DNA from: Ophiura sarsii
Taxonomy: Eukaryota; Echinodermata; Ophiuroidea; Amphilepidida; Ophiuridae
Length of the DNA stretch: 64,000 bases
Direction of reading: 5' to 3'
Assembly (NCBI GenBank): GCA_035610835.1
Contig: CM069447.1
Coordinates: 20,943,259 to 21,007,258 of the forward strand
The notes beneath the pieces were generated by a model that ran no database searches, was not told the origin of the DNA, and saw nothing but the letters and a program-made list of their open reading frames with translations. Below are positions 1-11,633 of the stretch, one piece after another. A program made the translations under genes and the position numbers. Positions within the stretch are counted from its first letter, which is position 1; the number at the start of each line of letters is the position of its first letter.

Positions 1-447
1 TATAAAGTTGTCTAAATAATTTCATGGTAGTGAATCTGTAATTTATTTTAACATGCTATTTAACTAGGCCTATATATATAATATCTGACAGCTCTTATCA
101 TTGGTGTTATTTACTGTGAACGTTTGCCAAACGTAGTCTTGCTATCTGGGTATGAAGGTATAAATAGTCCATATTATATAATACATTAACATATTTATGT
201 GATTCTTTTGGTGGAAAATAGATCACATGACATGAACTATTCAGTATATGTCCATGTCGTGTAATTTTTGGCTATAAAAATCGACTATTCAATATTCATC
301 GCTAGTGACGTCGCTATAACACCGCTGAAATGATATTCATAAACAAATATATGTCAAACAAGGATGGCAATTTTAAGCTATCTTGTCAGTGTTAGCGATT
401 TATTCCGTTTTGGATGCCAAGACAGAATAAATCTAACTGTGGTCCTG

Positions 448-961
448 CGCTGCAAAAAGGTTGCTTAAATATTTACTCAACATTTTACACAACGTTGTTC
501 AAGTATGCAACCGCTCAACTGTTAAGTAAAATTTGCCCAACACCGTTAGATAACACGTTTTCACCAACAGTTGAATAATTCTAGTTACTCAAAAGTTAGG
601 CAATTATATTCACTCAACAGTTGTTCAAGTATGCAACAGCTCACGAAATTGGTTTTTTTGGACAACAGTTGCCTAAAATTCACATGTGCGTAACTTGCAT
701 CAACTGTTGCGTGATTGTCCTCAATGCTCATCAACAGTTGCCAAAGTGGAATATTTTACGTAACATATTTTAGCAACAGAAACAGTTTCCACCAACATTT
801 TAAGGACATTGTTTTCGACGAATTGCTCAACGCTGGGGATTTTTTACTTTTATACAACGCCTAACTTTCTACATATATTGAATTAATTTTAATCAACACG
901 TCAACCAACGGATATGATAAAAGTACTTTTAGCAACGTATTTTATGCAACTTTTTGCAGTG
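448..961. mobile_element. CACTGCAAAAA-ended inverted-repeat element (MITE-like)
   Basis: The left end (CGCTGCAAAAAGGTTGC) and right end (GCAACTTTTTGCAGTG) are inverted copies. The interior is filled with diverged subterminal copies of CAACAGTTG / CAACTGTTG. No ORF is seen. The plan of a CACTG end plus an array of short subterminal repeats is like that of the large element at 40721-46635, so both may belong to a CACTA/EnSpm-type group (inference). No convincing target duplication was found. Confidence 0.6.
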
Positions 962-1461
962 TACCGTCGTGAGCAACTCATTAACATAGAGGTGAACCTT
1001 TGGTGACCTCGGTTGCTATGTTGTTGGCAAGTGATTATATAACCTTGGTGTCAATCCAATATGTTGGAGACTTCCAATAACTTGATAAGGGCGATAGAGG
1101 GCAGGGGGCACAATTTATACTTCTAATCTATGTGTTGTGTACACAGAAGTCAATTTCAAATATCAAATTCGCGGTCTGGTGTGAATTCTCGTTTGTCCAT
1201 AAAGTTAATTTCTCATTGAAAAAAACCCTGTGTGCTTATTTATATTATAACTAGAAATTTCAACAGCGACTTTCTGATGCTTTCTGTATGCAGCATACTG
1301 ATGTGACTGCAATCCATTACAGCGGGTCAGAATCCCCGATTATTTAAGTGTTGACCTTGCTTTCAAAAAAAAAAATCGAGGAAATAAAATGGGTCGGTAC
1401 TTTGAGCACTAACTGCCAATACAATAACGATAGAAAAGGTACATAATTTATATTCTCAAAT

Positions 1462-1807
1462 AAAAACACTATAAGGTGCAGTTTTCCTTCCATTCAGCGA
1501 AGTCAGTGAGAAAATATTCGCAGTGCGCGGGCAATGCATGCTGCGTATTCATTTCGCGTAACACTGTTCGCGCAAGAAAACGCAACCCACTGACATCGCT
1601 GAAGAACTGATTAGAGTATTTTTTTATCCCATGTCGGCACTTGCAGAATATCTCACTTCTCTTATTTATCAGATCCGGAAGTTACTGGAACATGCATATA
1701 TTTTTCTCAATGACTTCGCTGAATGGAAGGAAAATATTTAGTTTGCCTGACGATCGCATAAGCGAGAAACCCAAGGTAGCACGCTGCACCTTTAATAGTG
1801 TTTTTAT
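1462..1807. mobile_element. foldback MITE
   Basis: Both ends read AAAAACACTAT...AGGTGCAG in opposite orientation. A second inverted block (CCTTCCATTCAGCGAAGTCA) lies at about 1490 and 1715. There is no coding capacity. The bases between 962 and 1461 hold no feature I can name. Confidence 0.6.
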
Positions 1808-2056
1808 TTGATAAAGCACTAGCCTACCTCATACGGTATTGAGCACTATCCGTCTTATATTTATACTCTCGTTTTAAATTTATTTTTTACATTCTCAATA
1901 TAGTGAGGCCAGGGTATTGCAAAATTTCAAACAACTTCAATCAATACTATAAAGTCTACACACTTTATGTTATCGCTTTCGTTACCCGATATCGATGTTT
2001 ACCCCATCAACGGCATGAAGGCGCCAATTAAGAATAACATACATATAATCGCTTAC

Positions 2057-2148
2057 CTGCCCCTCCTCATTAATCAAGCTCTTCACAATGTTTACGACCG
2101 TTGTCACCAAAGTTGGGTCAAGATCAAATGAGCTTGCCGACATTGTAA
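2057..2148 (-). CDS. exon 2 of a secreted-protein gene (gene 1)
   Basis: On the minus strand TTTTAG precedes this 92-bp open stretch and CAG|GTAAGC follows it, giving an acceptor and a donor. The phase is 1 in and 0 out. It joins the signal-peptide exon at 4927-4963 in frame (G + TT = Val) and continues through ...SASSFDLDPTLVTTVVNIV to ...KSLINEEGQ at the exon end. The last residues (IVKSLINEEGQ) resemble IVKGLVNDHGQ at the end of the plus-strand exon 9005-9096, which is also 92 bp with the same phases. The next exon should lie at lower coordinates; none was recognised between 1 and 2056, so the gene probably leaves the window. The family is not identified. Confidence 0.6.
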
Positions 2149-2221
2149 CTAAAACAACAACAATATTAAAAATAAAAATAAATGATTGGGAAATGTAGAT
2201 AAATATTTATAATCATATGTA

Positions 2222-4091
2222 GGGGAGGATGGGGCAACTGGTCAGGTTAAGCATATTTCATGATATAAAAGCTTAAAGCTCGTGTAAATATTTATGGAAT
2301 TGCTATAAAAATATCACCCATGTACATATAACATATAATCAATGTTAAAAAATATCCAAACAAAAGGCCAATTACCACTAACTAAAAACTTTACTTGGAA
2401 CGGACCAGTTACCCCATCATTGGGGCAACTGGTCCTATATGTTCCAACGGTTAGAATACACAGAAATAATTGATTGACAACACGGTAACTAGGCAGTATT
2501 TTCTTTACAAACTAATTTCCATATTATTTAACGTGTAAAAAAGATACAGGTCTCATGAAACCCATGTTTTATACAGTTTTCGGGGTAAACGTGTAAAAAG
2601 CAGTAATACTAATGGTGTACAAAGCAAGCGCAATTTTCGACTGCACATTTATTAGATAAAACGGTATGAACCTATAGTTAAATGGTTACATAGTTGTGAT
2701 ATTCAGACGCCCCGTACATTTGTCTATATATACCCCTTTCTTTAATGATTTTATTTACTTCATATAATCATCATTTAGTACTTATAATAAACCATCTTGA
2801 TATTTAGCCAGCTTTTCATGTTACAGAGGAAGTTAGTCAATTATGACAATGATGACCCAACGGTTAATATACACAAAAAGCAGTGGATAAAATACATAAA
2901 TCATGATATTTCGTCATAGCAAATGCCTTTACAGACACCATTTAAAATATAATAAAGATGTAATTCATAATACCGAGGTTTGAAACCATTCTAAAGCAAT
3001 TTCATGTCATATCGTAATCCATCAATATCAGAAATAGTGGTATTAGACCCGAAATGCCCCAAAATGTCTAAGAACTAGAAAGAATGTGAATTACGGTATT
3101 TCATATTCTATTCACATTTCAATACCGAGTCATGTTTTATAGACACTAACTAGTTTTCAAAATGAATTTTACAATTTTGATTAAGTTTTTGCAGGCGGAC
3201 CAGTTGCCCCATACCACTTCGGACCACTTGCCCCAACAAATGACGCAGCGCTTTGTCGAGATGAAACATTATTCAAACACGCCTGTGACGTAATAAATTT
3301 TACGCCAAAATGTTTTAAAACATACCACCATTTGTCATAACAATCAATAACTCCAATACATTTCAGAAAAAAGGCAAAACTGCATTTTTGTTTTTAGCCA
3401 TTACACATATTTCTGTGGCCAGCGAGTATTTTTGAATTCGCAAATATTACGGCGTTCGGGTCCTACAAGTAGACGAGTGTCTTTAGATAAAATAAGAAAT
3501 GGTGTTCTTTGTTATTTGCAAATTCATAAACTACTAACTCTACCAAATGAATACCCGTGATAATGATTTATGTTGAAGCATTCTTTAAATAATAATATTG
3601 ATCGGAAATCCAAACCACCAATGTCCCAAGTAAGCAATATGCGCCATTTTACTGTCATTTCAACCACAACCTATGGTTTTAATCATATTTCGGAAAGTCC
3701 CTAAGCACACTACAATATAGCACCCATCAAATGCAATATGCACCTAGAATCTTAAGACGACTGTACTGCATGTATATATTTACTGTTGCATATCTGTCAA
3801 TCATATAAAGTACATTAAACATGATCTAAACCCATCTATATATATCGCCCATACTATCTGTGAATTTTCAATCAGTCACTCAAGGAGTTGGCTTCAAAGA
3901 TCTGGAGAAAAATCGCATGTGTAAATACCCTAAAGTTCCAAATGTTTTGGATTGTAGAAGGTAAGGATATATGTCAAGTATCAACAAAAGTCGTACTGTT
4001 CAAAAGAAAGCAGTTTGCCCATACAATTACAAAATCTTTCATTTCGGACCACTTGCTCCACGGTCCAGTTGCCTCATATACCGTATTCCCC
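2222..4091. mobile_element. TIR DNA element with GGGGCAACTGG ends (element M, full copy)
   Basis: The ends are TA|GGGGAGGATGGGGCAACTGG on the left and, inverted, CCAGTTGCC...ATTCCCC|TA on the right. The internal sequence also contains GGACCAGTTGCCCC-type repeats near 3195. A partial copy lies in the opposite orientation at 13100-14082; relative to that copy, about 365 bp (roughly 2955-3320) is extra here or was lost there. No intact transposase ORF is seen. The TA flanks suggest a Tc1/mariner-like target (inference). It sits in the first intron of gene 1. Confidence 0.7.
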
Positions 4092-4926
4092 TATACCCAT
4101 CCATTGCTTTAAGAGTACAAGTATTTACATTTTTAGCCATTTCTCTTCTCAAAACGGACTCCATGTTGGCCAGCTTAATGCTGTTCTCCAACAACCTTTC
4201 CTTATGAAATACAGATTATACATCATTCGCCGAAGGAGATTAGAGTGTATAGCCTTGGTTCCAGGCTGATCACTCACCCCCTTTATGCTATATGGGCGCA
4301 CCACACCAAAACACTTTCTCATTGAAATACGTGTAAAAGTGCCATATTTCAAGACACCTTTTCTACCCTCCGGTTACATTTATGGCATACTTGTCACCTA
4401 TGACCATTTTCAGTAACATCTAAACTTTAATTTAAGTCTTGTTTCATGAGTGGTTATTTACCTAAATTTTCCGCTACGGACCTGCGCACAGCGTCCTCAC
4501 CTTTTCACGTTTTCTGGCATGCCTGTTCACCAATTAAGCAGGTAGTGCTTACGCCCTGGGCACTATTTAGGTCGATAAATTAAAAATATCGTATTTTATC
4601 ATTGTAGGTGCAACGGATAGGTCCCAATCGTTCATTTAAATACAAACATACCATTACCCGGAGAAACAAATTGCCCGAAAACCTCACATTTACAAGCCTA
4701 TTCTTCGTGCTTTTCCGGAACTATTAATTACACGAATTGCGCATTGATTTGGTGCAGTGCTCCCATATAAATTATACTACAGTTGAAACTGCTGTACTAT
4801 AATATTTCCTGCCACAGAACAATTTTGCTAACTGGATACAGGTATGATAAGCAGACTGTGTCCCAGCCTACATACCTAGCTAGCAGTTCGAATAACTATA
4901 CATAATATTTAAAGAACTCAACTTAC

Positions 4927-4963
4927 CAGAGAGAAGAATTACAACTGGAAGAAGAAATTTCAT
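4927..4963 (-). CDS. signal-peptide exon (exon 1 of gene 1)
   Basis: On the minus strand an ATG opens the sequence MKFLLPVVILLS and is followed directly by the donor CTG|GTAAGT (phase 1). Spliced to 2057-2148 it gives MKFLLPVVILLSVTMSASS, with a charged n-region and a hydrophobic core typical of a signal peptide, and cleavage plausible near the SAS. The start is chosen because it is the only ATG just before a clean hydrophobic run and consensus donor. The intron (about 2.8 kb) contains element M. The product is therefore probably secreted or a type I membrane protein of unknown family. Confidence 0.6.
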
Positions 4964-5050
4964 AATAATTCATATGACATTAAATTACAGGTACGCTTGT
5001 CCACTGGCACGAGTCAATAGGCACTAAATCGTTTTCAGCCTATAGCAAGT

Positions 5051-5300
5051 CTTTCAATTGACAAGAGCGAAACAATGTACGGAAGGATGATTTGGCAATG
5101 CCTTTTTGCCTTACATTTCACACAATGGATGTTACATAAGAGGGATTTTCCATGCTAAGTATAGCCGTATTATGCCGGAATATAGGTGCTTCCCAAATTA
5201 TACTTAACATGGAAAATCCCCCATACGTAACATCTAAGGCAAGAAGGCATTGCCAAATCACAGATCCTTCCGCACTTTATTTCGTTCTTTTCAATTGAAA
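5051..5300. mobile_element. foldback MITE
   Basis: Arms of about 100 bp: TTTCAATTGACAAGAGCGAAA...GGAAGGATGATTTGGCAATG is repeated inverted as CATTGCCAAATCACAGATCC...TTTCGTTCTTTTCAATTGAAA. The centre is near AAGTATAGCCGTATTATGCC. It lies just upstream of the signal-peptide exon of gene 1. Confidence 0.7.
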
Positions 5301-5990
5301 AGCGTCAATGGAACGTTGAATTGGGAATTCCCCTAAATCATAAAAAGATATGACGTGTGCAGACGACCTTGGGAGGTTCATAGGTCGGTCACAATAAACA
5401 TTGTAAACGGGAAATAATTGAATGAAAGTGTAGTAGTGAAATACATGGTATAATAGAATTCACGGTATACAACCCGGTGAATAATATGCTTTCAATCACT
5501 AATACCATTTTAACACTGGCTTAATGCAGTAACTGTTACTGGTTATAAATGTCTCATATTATTTATCTTCCTCGTTTTGATACATGAAGAGAGTTACTCT
5601 TATGCTTATACGTTGTAGGCCTGTTAGTAGTCTGTCGGTCTGCGAATTTATTATCATAATTACGGTATTTCATAATATTAATACTTTCACCAGCAGAATG
5701 GGAATTGGTCGTGGAATTAGCTCTGTGTGTGTATGTAAGTATTACTAGTACGGCATTGTAATTGTATATTATGTACATGTACATTTATATCTTAGTATTA
5801 ACAGACTCGATTTAATATTAATATATGATGTGTATCGCCTATAAATAGGTAGTATGTTAACTATCTTTAATATTTAATATTTTCTTCCGAATATTTAGGG
5901 TGTAGACAAAACCTGGCCTGGCCTTTAAAAGTATGATATGTTTGTGTGTATATATAGATATACCTTGACAGGGTACTATTATTAAATAGG
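5301..5990. other. no recognisable feature
   Basis: AT-rich sequence with TATATA stretches. I see no exon, RNA gene or repeat edge that can be supported. Confidence 0.4.
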
Positions 5991-5999
5991 TATTACCTT

Positions 6000-7860
6000 T
6001 TCTGACAGATCACCAAGTCTTACCGTCTTACCGCTCTCATAACCCTCCAGGGTCGTAGGGGCACTGCATGACGGGTTTCTTTACCACCTCCCTCCATCTG
6101 ACTCGGTCATGTGCTAATGCTTAGGTTTCTGCGAAAGCTTTCCCAGTCCATTCTGTGATGTTGTCCCTCCAACTTTTCCTCTGGCGACCTCTTCTTCGCT
6201 TCCCCTCTACGGTACCCTGCAGGATGGTCTTGGAGAGGCCACTTGATCTGGTTACATGGCCATACCATTAATTAGTTTTCGCTTTTTCACGGTGGCCAGC
6301 AGGTTTGTATAGCTCTTCATGTGTTGCGCCACTCTTCGACGCACTTCCTCGTTTGTGATGTGGTCAGTATATGAAATGTCAAGGAGGCGTCTTAGACTTC
6401 TCATCTCTACCGCTTCGATCTTTCTCTGTAGTTCTGCCGTCAGAGTCCATGACTCGCATGCATACAAGAAGATGGAGAGCACAAGGGCATGCAGAAGCCT
6501 TAGTTTGGTGCCGAGAGTGATGTTTTTATCTCTCCAAATGGGTTGTAACTTCGACAAGGCAGCTGTTGTAAGTGCGATTCTTGAAAGGATTTCTGGTTTG
6601 GAACCTTCATCGCTGATGATGGCCCCAAGGTATTTGAACTTCTTAACTGTCTGCATTCTTTGGCCATTGACTGTGATTGGTGTTGTTATCACTTCGTCTT
6701 TGTTACTCATCAGCTTAGTTTTCTCTGCACTTATTTCCATGCCATATCTTGTCGATGTTTTGTCCAGTTAGTCAACCAAACTCACCAGCTCTTCTTCACT
6801 ACCTGCCAGTCCGTCGATGTCATCAGCAAACCTCAGATTGGTGATGTTTTTCCCTCCTATGCTGACTGTTCCATTGTGATCTGTTTGTGCATCAGTCATT
6901 ATTCTTTCTAAGAAGATATTGAATAAGGTAGGGGATAATAGGCAGCCTTGTCGGACCCAAACTGAGGTGTGGAACCATTTACCAACTTTACCTTGTGCAA
7001 GTACTGCGCTGCTGGCTTTGCTGTACAGTTGCTCGATGGTTTGAATGAGCTTTTGGCCCATGTTGTAAAGCTTCATCGTGGCCCACAGTGCTTTGTGCCA
7101 CACACGGTCAAAGGCCTTTTTAAAGTCAATAAACACATGGAAGATGTCTTGCTGATGTTGGTTATATTTCTCGCACAAAACTCGCAGGTTGAATATTTGC
7201 TCCATTGTGCTTCTTCCACTTCTGAAACCGGCCTGCTCTTCAGCTATGATTTCTTCCGCCTGTGGTCTCAGTCTGTTCAGTAGGACTTTGAGCATGACTT
7301 TGCTGCCATGGCTGATTAGACTAATGGTTCTGTAGTTCTGGCATTGCTGTAAGTTGCCTTTTTTAGGTAGAGTGATAATGAGTGACTTGGTCCAAGGTGT
7401 TGGCCATTCATCAGTTTGCCAGATCTTGTTGCAGATGTTGGTGAGGAGGTCTACCACAGCTTCGCCACCTGGAATATTGTCCACACCTGGTGATTTTCCA
7501 TTTTTCAAAGATTTTATGGCTTGTTTCACCTCTTCCCTTAAGATGGGAAAGTCATCATCATTTGAAGATTCGTGGCATACAGTTACATTGGGATCGATCT
7601 GAGCAATACTCTGTCCACCTCTTAAGAATGTCTTCCTCCTCTGTGAGACAGTTGCCATTTTTGTTGTGAATGGTGCTGACTCGCGCCTGTCTTGTTTTTG
7701 TGAGGTCTTTGACAATCTGAAATGCTCTTCTACTGTTGTTTTTCTCCAGGCTTTCTTCCATATCTATGCACTGTTTCTTGATCCACTGATCTTTAGCCCT
7801 GTTCATACGTTTCCTGACCTTTTTCTTCTTCTTTGACCACCAAGTATCTTTGCCTAAATG
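6000..7860 (-). pseudogene. 5'-truncated LINE reverse transcriptase, frameshifted
   Basis: On the minus strand three overlapping reading frames (7806-7558, 7715-6768, 6740-6252) together give the RT part of an APE-type non-LTR retrotransposon. Recognisable blocks are KSLNGKSPGVDNIP-like text near 7490, TLPKKGNLQQCQNYRTISLI, AGFRSGRSTMEQI, VFIDFKKAFDRVWH, RQGCLLSPTLFNIFL and RFADDIDGL, where the catalytic YADD-type motif is FADD. It continues with FKYLGAIISDEGS and YACESWTL of the C-terminal part. The upstream endonuclease domain is missing and at least two frameshifts break the ORF, so it is dead. The remaining 3' sequence runs to about 6000. It is similar in type to the LINE at 46636-49653 but clearly a different element. 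Confidence 0.85.
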
Positions 7861-8775
7861 GAGCTTGGAGCCCCTTTGGCTATCAAGTAATAATCATAAA
7901 TATTCCTTGGCAATAAGCGGCAAGATATACCTATGTTATACCCTTACACCACCACTTGGGTCAAAGGAGACAATCAACCAGACAGGTCAACATTGCGTCC
8001 TGTGTTTTATATGTACATTCTTTTTATCAATTTCATTGTATTTTTAATTATTGAGTAACGAATGATGAAACAATCAACAGATGATCAATTATAAAATAAA
8101 CTCGCAAATATGAAGAACTCGCTTCTACTGTATTTGACAACTCGCAAAAATTAACTCGCGAAATCCATCTCTCAACTCGCACGCAAATTTCATATCGTAG
8201 CTTGAAATGCTCAAACCAAATCATTAATGATAAAAGCTGAAATGAATTGTACTACATGTACATTGTACATTCTTGGGCCAAAATGAAACAATCAATTCCT
8301 TCAAACCAGTCATCTGGCATCCGTCATCTAGGTCTGGTGACCGGGATTGAAGTGCCGACACCACTTCCTGTGATTGCATTGAATCAACCTCTGAGATGGG
8401 GTAGCACGGTATTAGCAATTGAATGGCAAACGTATACAGATTTACACTTACACATGATTTATAAAAATCTAAAATGGAAATGGCTATAAAAGATATCCTT
8501 CATAATTGTATGTACTTTTGACATTTATATTGTTAATAACTGTCACTGTCACCACCATACAAGTCATTTTATTATACCCTACAAGTTATCTCATTCACCA
8601 CACGAATATAGGCCTATAGGGGACGATCATCGATGTAACCATAGCTAGATCCTTGAGAGGATGTACATGTAAGTGTAATACATGTAACACTACATGTAAT
8701 GTTAAGGGGCTCTTGAATGATATTGTCACGAGATATAAGTGTGTTAGTGTCATAGACCTGACGGGGAAGTCCTCT
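7861..8775. other. intergenic, no recognisable gene
   Basis: A short run of diverged AACTCGCAAA motifs occurs around 8100-8190. No exon or complete element could be defined. If the CARD gene has an earlier exon with a signal peptide it could be here or further left, but I could not pick one out. Confidence 0.35.
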
Positions 8776-8779
8776 TTTG

Positions 8780-8850
8780 GTCTATACACTGGCGCGTTCG
8801 ACATTTGATCGGAAGGTCCCGGGTTCAATTCCCTGCTGGTGCTCCGAAAT
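8780..8850 (+). repeat. tRNA-like (SINE-type) sequence
   Basis: Contains GCGCGTTCGA, a 7-base loop closed by TTCGA/TCGGA, and a good pol III B box within GGTCCCGGGTTCAATTCCC. The D arm and acceptor pairing are poor, so it looks like a tRNA-derived SINE head or tRNA relic rather than a working tRNA. Confidence 0.45.
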
Positions 8851-9004
8851 GTTGCTGGTATATATCTCGTGAATTATATATGTTTAGGGCGGTACGTGAC
8901 AACATAGCCTAGCGGCCCATGTTTATTTTTGAGGATGCCGAGGTCTAAGTCAACTCCAAAATAGGTCTGGGCTTTTGCTAATAATATGCTTGAATTTATT
9001 TCAG

Positions 9005-9096
9005 ACAACGCTCTCCTCCTGGTGTTGTATGGTAAGGAAAGTTCGGCAGATGGATTATCAGACATTGTCAAAGGATTGGTTAATGACCATGGTCAG
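9005..9096 (+). CDS. CARD gene, first recognised exon
   Basis: TTTATTTCAG precedes and CAG|GTATGT follows this 92-bp exon. The phase is 1 in and 0 out. The frame compatible with the next exon reads NALLLVLYGKESSADG then LSDIVKGLVNDHGQ. It begins with a hydrophobic stretch that could be the end of a signal peptide. Length, phases and the closing IVK-L-N--GQ pattern match exon 2 of gene 1 (2057-2148), suggesting a shared N-terminal module. At least one upstream exon, ending in phase 1, must exist and was not found. Confidence 0.6.
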
Positions 9097-9262
9097 GTAT
9101 GTTTAATAGGTCAAAGACCCCTTAAATGTAGAGGTGTTGGTCGGTCCGGTTTTTAAAAATTAAAAAATTGGAGAATTTGCAATAATTTTCGAAATTTAAA
9201 AACATGTTCACAATTTTTAAACAAATTCCAAGGTAAAAGTGTTGAATTTCAATTTTTTTAAG

Positions 9263-9506
9263 AAATCTCTCTATGCCCCTTTAAAGGTGACCTACTTAGG
9301 ACGAACTATCCACTACAGTTCACATGGTCGATTCCACAGTCTGAAGGAGCCCTGGGTTTATGATGCAACTGCATGGGATGTAGAAAGTGGCATCAGTGTG
9401 AAAGAGAGACATTTTGATGAAGCTGACGAAGCGACGAGGAAAGCGATCGAAACGCTTATATTGGAGTTGAAGCAAAAAGGAATCATAACAGATGAACCGT
9501 TTAATG
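9263..9506 (+). CDS. CARD gene, second exon
   Basis: The acceptor follows a pyrimidine tract (AATTTCAATTTTTTTAAG|AAATCTC) and the donor is AATG|GTAAGT. The phase is 0 in and 1 out; 81 codons. The text includes KSLYAPLKVTYLGR, FHSLKEPWVYDATAWDV and a charged helical segment DEADEATRKAIETLILELKQ. An alternative acceptor at CTACAG|TTCACATG is possible but would need a different frame in the previous exon. I do not recognise the domain. A Harbinger-like MITE (9551-9700) sits just after the donor. Confidence 0.65.
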
Positions 9507-9550
9507 GTAAGTTCGGGGTATTTATTTGGACCAGGACTACTGCATGCTTA

Positions 9551-9700
9551 GGGGGCACATCAAAACTCGACTGCGCGGCAACCGCCGGTTCCGCCCGGTT
9601 CGACCGCATTTCATTGTTTAGAACAATAGAAACCGGCTGCAACCGCACGGAACCCCACGGAACCGGCGGTTGCCGGGCGGTCGAGTTTTGTTGTGCTCCC
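9551..9700. mobile_element. MITE F, copy 1 (PIF/Harbinger-like)
   Basis: Foldback of GGGGGCACATCAAAACTCGA and its inverted partner TCGAGTTTTGTTGTGCTCCC, flanked on both sides by TTA. The interior is GC-rich CCGCCGGTTCCGCCCGGTTC in inverted pairs. The three-base TTA duplication and G-rich ends fit PIF/Harbinger elements (family knowledge). Other copies are at 30416-30892 and 38320-38821. Confidence 0.75.
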
Positions 9701-9821
9701 TTACGTACTATTCAAAAGCAAAATACTCATCACTGAGCGCCAATTTTAAAAGCACCTGCCCATGGTGCGAACGCATACTGCCAGGCAACCATATTTAGTA
9801 CATGGTCTCTCATTGTGCTGG

Positions 9822-9852
9822 GGGGGGGGGGGGGGGGGGGTGGGGGGGGGGG
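9822..9852. repeat. poly-G tract
   Basis: About 30 bases of G interrupted by one T, followed by GGCAGACCATGAC. The length in the assembly is probably not exact. Confidence 0.9.
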
Positions 9853-10032
9853 CAGACCATGACTACTGCGCTATTCTACACCGTAAGTATAATGATCAAT
9901 CAAGTTTGAATTTAATTTACAAAGCGCATTCCCTGTAGGTGCGCACGCAAACCGCCGGGCATTACGTCACAGGTCACATCATCTATATGTGAATAGATTA
10001 CCATATTATGATGGTTTGCACCATATTATCAG

Positions 10033-10176
10033 ATGGCGCGAGGCCGACACCAAAACCACCGGATATCCTCGAGACCCCCGATGACCGGCCAGACGACCAT
10101 GACAATGAAATACCAGAGGGTGACGGAAGCAAACATCCCGGCAACCTAGATTCGTCTGAAGATGAACCAAGACAGG
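10033..10176 (+). CDS. CARD gene, linker exon
   Basis: The acceptor is ATTATCAG|AT and the donor CAGG|GTGAGC. The phase is 1 in and 1 out; 48 residues. The peptide is low-complexity, rich in Pro, Asp and Glu (GARPTPKPPDILETPDD, DHDNEIPEGDG, NLDSSEDEPRQ), typical of a flexible linker. The exit phase fits directly onto the CARD exon at 15688 (G + AA = Glu), so the intervening 5.5 kb can be one repeat-filled intron. Confidence 0.65.
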
Positions 10177-10612
10177 GTGAGCGAAATTTTAGCCCAGATT
10201 ATCGATCATTAATTTAGACCGTTATTTACGGCTGTATAGACTGTTCATTTGTAGGGCTAGTGCTACAAGCTCACGCTAATCTTGCTAGAAGATTTGATTC
10301 TTAATTTCTGAAACAACTCAATCAATGATTTTGAGGCAAATGCTTCTATCATCTTTTTTTGGATTTGAATGTGACATGATCAAGCGAAATGAGGCACATG
10401 TCGGCAGTTTTAAATTTTGATATTTGTCAATCATGTAAATGCAGTTGAAAATTCTACAGTAGGGTCCAAACCCTACTAAAATCTAACTTCTAGTTTTTAA
10501 GTTACAAACAATTTACCAACTGAGAAAGCAAAGTAAAACATAAGAATTTGTGACTTCTTTTTTACCTGCTCAAAATCAGTATTCCCGACACACGACTCAT
10601 TCAGCTTAATCT
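10177..10612. other. intron sequence, no feature seen
   Basis: Start of the long CARD-gene intron. AT-rich, with no repeat boundary or exon that I can support. Confidence 0.4.
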
Positions 10613-10616
10613 CGTC

Positions 10617-10860
10617 ACAATGTGATGCAGCACATTAAAAGGGGGACTTTGCAGATGATGTAAATTTTTAGCTTATTATGTGTGCTCCCAGAGCATTCCT
10701 TAAGCTTTAAAATTACACCATATTTATCAACACTGATCAAGGCATCGGATTTTACGAGTGAAAATGACTCCGAAATTCTTATTGTTTTCTTTGTATCTTG
10801 CCAATAACACGCAGTTGCAAATTCCTCCCTTTCAACTGTACAATGTGCTGCATCACATAT
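10617..10860. repeat. inverted repeat with AATGTG(A/C)TGCATCACAT arms
   Basis: ACAATGTGATGCAGCACATT near 10617 is matched inverted by CAATGTGCTGCATCACAT near 10840. The interior shows no coding text. It may be a short TIR element, but the target duplication is unclear. Confidence 0.45.
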
Positions 10861-11442
10861 TGTGTGGAATTGTAAAAATGATGCAAAACACATCAAATAT
10901 AATTTACAAACCACTTTTTAAAACCACTCTCAAAATGTCCTGAAAATACATGAAATCCGTTTCTTGGCTTTAGGCTAATCAGGTGGGCAAAAACCACACA
11001 TTTTTAATTTGCTACAACTCTTATTAAATTGAAATGCATCATAGGCTTAATCTTTAGGCTCATATTAAAACAAGAAATGGTCCATATGTAGGCCTAATCC
11101 ATTTAATTTGATGTGAGAAAGTGATTCTTTGAAGTTGTTAATTCAAAAGTTAATAACATGCCAGAAAGCTTGCACCCCACCCCAAATGAAATGACAAACC
11201 CTATGTATGCTAACAAAACTAGTCGGTTATGCCCCCCTTATCGTTAGGCCTGCCCCCTCATGCCCACCACCCCCAAATTTTGTGAAGACCATATAAAAAA
11301 ACGCCACGTTGTTGATGACAGCTTGATGTTCCCATCTCTCGTATGTTGGCATTCAATTGCGCTAGATCTTGAGGGTGCGGATCACATACTCTCTTCTTTA
11401 TCCATATAATTAATATTAACATGATCAATTGTAATCAAGCCA

Positions 11443-11611
11443 TTTGCGAGAGAGTCTCGAACTGGAATCAGATTGAATGAAAGTGTTGCATTATTTCACA
11501 ATGTCTCACTGCATGACCAGTTATACTGTTCAGAGAGAGTCGAACGTTAAGTTACATAATGTTATGGAATAGTTTCATGTACCAGTTCGAGGCTCTCCTC
11601 GCAAATGGCGA
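11443..11611. repeat. short inverted repeat
   Basis: CCATTTGCGAGAGAGTCTCG at the left returns inverted as CGAGGCTCTCCTCGCAAATGG at the right, about 110 bp apart. Function unknown. The sequence between 10861 and 11442 holds nothing I can name. Confidence 0.5.
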
Positions 11612-11633
11612 ACCGTGCAAGGGGCAACTACTA

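Noticed and set aside
6319..7283. Plus-strand ORFs opposite the LINE RT
   Set aside because: Shadows of the minus-strand reverse transcriptase frames.
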